DNA of 64,000 nucleotides from Pictodentalium vernedei (Eukaryota; Mollusca; Scaphopoda; Dentaliida; Dentaliidae): contig CM062296.1 in assembly GCA_031216915.1 (NCBI GenBank), positions 449,438,287-449,502,286 of the forward strand, written 5' to 3'. Of this stretch, positions 62,331 through 64,000 are shown in pieces; the stretch's first letter is position 1, and each line of letters begins with the position of its first letter. The position numbers and the translations under genes are program-made. Below the pieces are notes generated by a model that had not been told where the DNA came from, did not search any database, and saw nothing but the letters and a program-made list of their open reading frames with translations.

Positions 62331-64000
62331 TTAAAAGGTCATTTCCGAGGTTATTGGATATCCTCAGCCAAATGACTATTTTGAGCTATAGTTTTAGTTT
62401 ATGGTGGTGTGGATTTAGTAAATAATTCTCTTTAATGGTGATATGGCCAAAATAATCTGTTGATGGTCTTGATTCAAACTGTGTATTGTCAAGTGCATTT
62501 CAATTGGGGGTCAAGGTCACATGGAAGTGTTAAATGACAAACCCAGACCTGTTTGGGACCTGACAATTTGCAGTTTACAAATGGGACAACTTTTGGGTAA
62601 ATTTGCTTTGAGAAAGCCTTCTGAAAAAATGAATAAGAAACCCATATGTTTTTTATTTGTCAGAATGATCATGTTATGCTGTAAAATCCTCAGTGGAGGA
62701 ATGAGGAATTCCTATAACACAGTTTTATCACTATCGATGCACAAAAATTGGAGATTTATCCCCAAAATGAGAAAATTTTGACCATTTTGAGCCATTTTTT
62801 TTGCCATCAACTGTGTCATTCGGCTGAGTGTATTTGAGTGATATTGTAAGATTTTTGTTGTGTACAGTTGTCTCTAGAAAGGGCCATATTCAGAGCTTCC
62901 AGAAACTATACACATTGTGAGTATTGTGAATAGGGGAGGTAATTTAAATGCGAAATATCCTCGGCCGTATTGATCAGAAGCTGAACATTTCTTGAAAAGC
63001 TGACATTTTCACCTGAATAACTGTAACGAGACCTTAAGTAGAAAACAGTGTTTGCTTTCATTGCAATTTCTGGCCTCCAATCTCCATAGCAACCAACTGT
63101 ATTAGTGGGAATATGTTGTAGGATAAGTAAAAGAAATATTAAAGCATATTTTTCTTTTTTCAGTGGTACCCTGTACAGACATAATTTCCTGGAAAGTTCT
63201 CCCTCTTGAGGTATTTTAAGTCCAGTAATGGTGTTATCAAGAGAATTATGTAGGTTTTTCAACACAATTTTATTTGAAAATGCTGTTTACTGGTACAGTC
63301 ATATGGAGAACTCTTTCTAAGAACTTTCCAGGGAATTATCAGAGTGTAGTCTGATTAGTAGAGATAATTTGGGACTGAATATTCTTAATCGTTACATTTA
63401 CACAGCTCTTTTCAAATAGCACATACTTCAAATGTCAGTCTTTTGGATCAGGTCAGGAACTGAAATGGGTCTATTTTTAACCCTTTAGCAAACACAATGT
63501 GTGCTATGCAGAAAAATGTGGTTACAAGAGATCTGTAGGATTTTTTCTTTTATGATTACATTATATTATAATTGATAGAATCAGTGAAATATGCTTAGCC
63601 AAATGAGGAAAGTGAATTGAGAATGCTGTGGAAAAGAGTGGGTGGGTGGGCACTGAAATATGCATTTTGAGGGAGGATGCAGTTTACAAATGAATGTAAT
63701 TTCTGGGTTTTTCTTAATTTTATCAGTTAATGTGTGATCCTGATGTAGCATTTGGTGCTGAAAGTGACTGTGCACATCAAAAATAAATCATCCATCACCA
63801 TTGGTTTAGTCTGATCATTGGCCAATATACCAACACAGCTGCCATGATAGCTATTGCCCATGGTGTTACAGCTGTGCATCCATCTAAATTGAAATCTAAC
63901 TTCCTTCTCTCGGGTTAAAGCATACTGCCTTGGTAGAATAGGGGAACCACTGGTGTTACATGCTTTCATCTAAGGCAAAATTTACTCTACAGAGCTTTTA
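62331..64000. other. Right end of window, no gene seen
   Basis: Short frames only, for example 62521-62781 and 62906-63265, without recognisable domains or splice context. A TTAACCCTTTAGC motif at 63478 may be a TTAA repeat end. Confidence 0.5.

Overview
The window is animal DNA, most likely from a marine invertebrate (mollusc, brachiopod, hemichordate or similar). It has one clearly recognisable split host gene with large introns and canonical GT/AG splice sites, tRNA-derived SINEs, many short inverted-repeat transposons, tandem-repeat elements opening AGCTCAACTTTGG or AGCTCACCTGA, and tyrosine-recombinase (DIRS-type) retrotransposons. There is no operon structure, no CRISPR array and no rRNA. 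The species cannot be named from the sequence alone.

The host gene is TAF13, the small histone-fold subunit of TFIID, on the + strand. Three exons are visible: 6770-6836, 15952-16049 and 51084-51260 (with stop). Their codon phases join exactly (0 nt, then a split Leu codon, then phase 0). Together they give about 113 residues that resemble vertebrate TAF13 without gaps through the histone fold. The first exon, which should hold about ten acidic residues, was not found and may lie left of the window. Introns of about 9.1 kb and 35.0 kb separate the visible exons and consist mostly of transposons.

Layout. 1-5755: the 3' part of DIRS copy B1. 5924-6701: a hAT-like element, then TAF13 exon 2. 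7027-9961: TTAA-flanked hairpin MITEs and a 1.2-kb hAT-like element. 10069-15125: DIRS copy A1. 15445-15697: a short hAT MITE, then exon 3. 16641-18123: a second, inverted copy of the 1.2-kb hAT with a SINE in its terminus. 18162-19871: a TTAA MITE split by a tandem-repeat (Helentron/HINE-like) element. 20690-33232: DIRS copy A2, which contains DIRS copy B2 (21296-29488), which in turn contains a hAT with a BED zinc-finger ORF (24243-25363). 33594-39470: further nested DNA elements, including a hAT within a hAT within an AGCTCACC element. 41087-48009: DIRS copy B3. 48014-49926: a second HINE-like element. 51084-51260: TAF13 exon 4. The right end (51.6-64 kb) holds more MITEs, a hAT, a SINE, a Tigger-like MITE, a Harbinger-like MITE, a minisatellite split by a hAT-like element, and one possible terminal exon of an unidentified gene at 59584-59709.

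The DIRS copies share one plan: inverted terminal repeats, a Cys-rich gag-like ORF, reverse transcriptase/RNase H, a tyrosine recombinase, a poly-G tract, and an internal complementary region that pairs with both element ends. All four copies are broken, each in a different way. The most useful observations are the fully resolvable insertion order of the nested elements, the two 1.1-1.2 kb inverted hAT copies that bracket TAF13 exon 3, the recurrent LDD to LDN change in the reverse transcriptase, and the poly-G tracts kept at one position in every DIRS copy.
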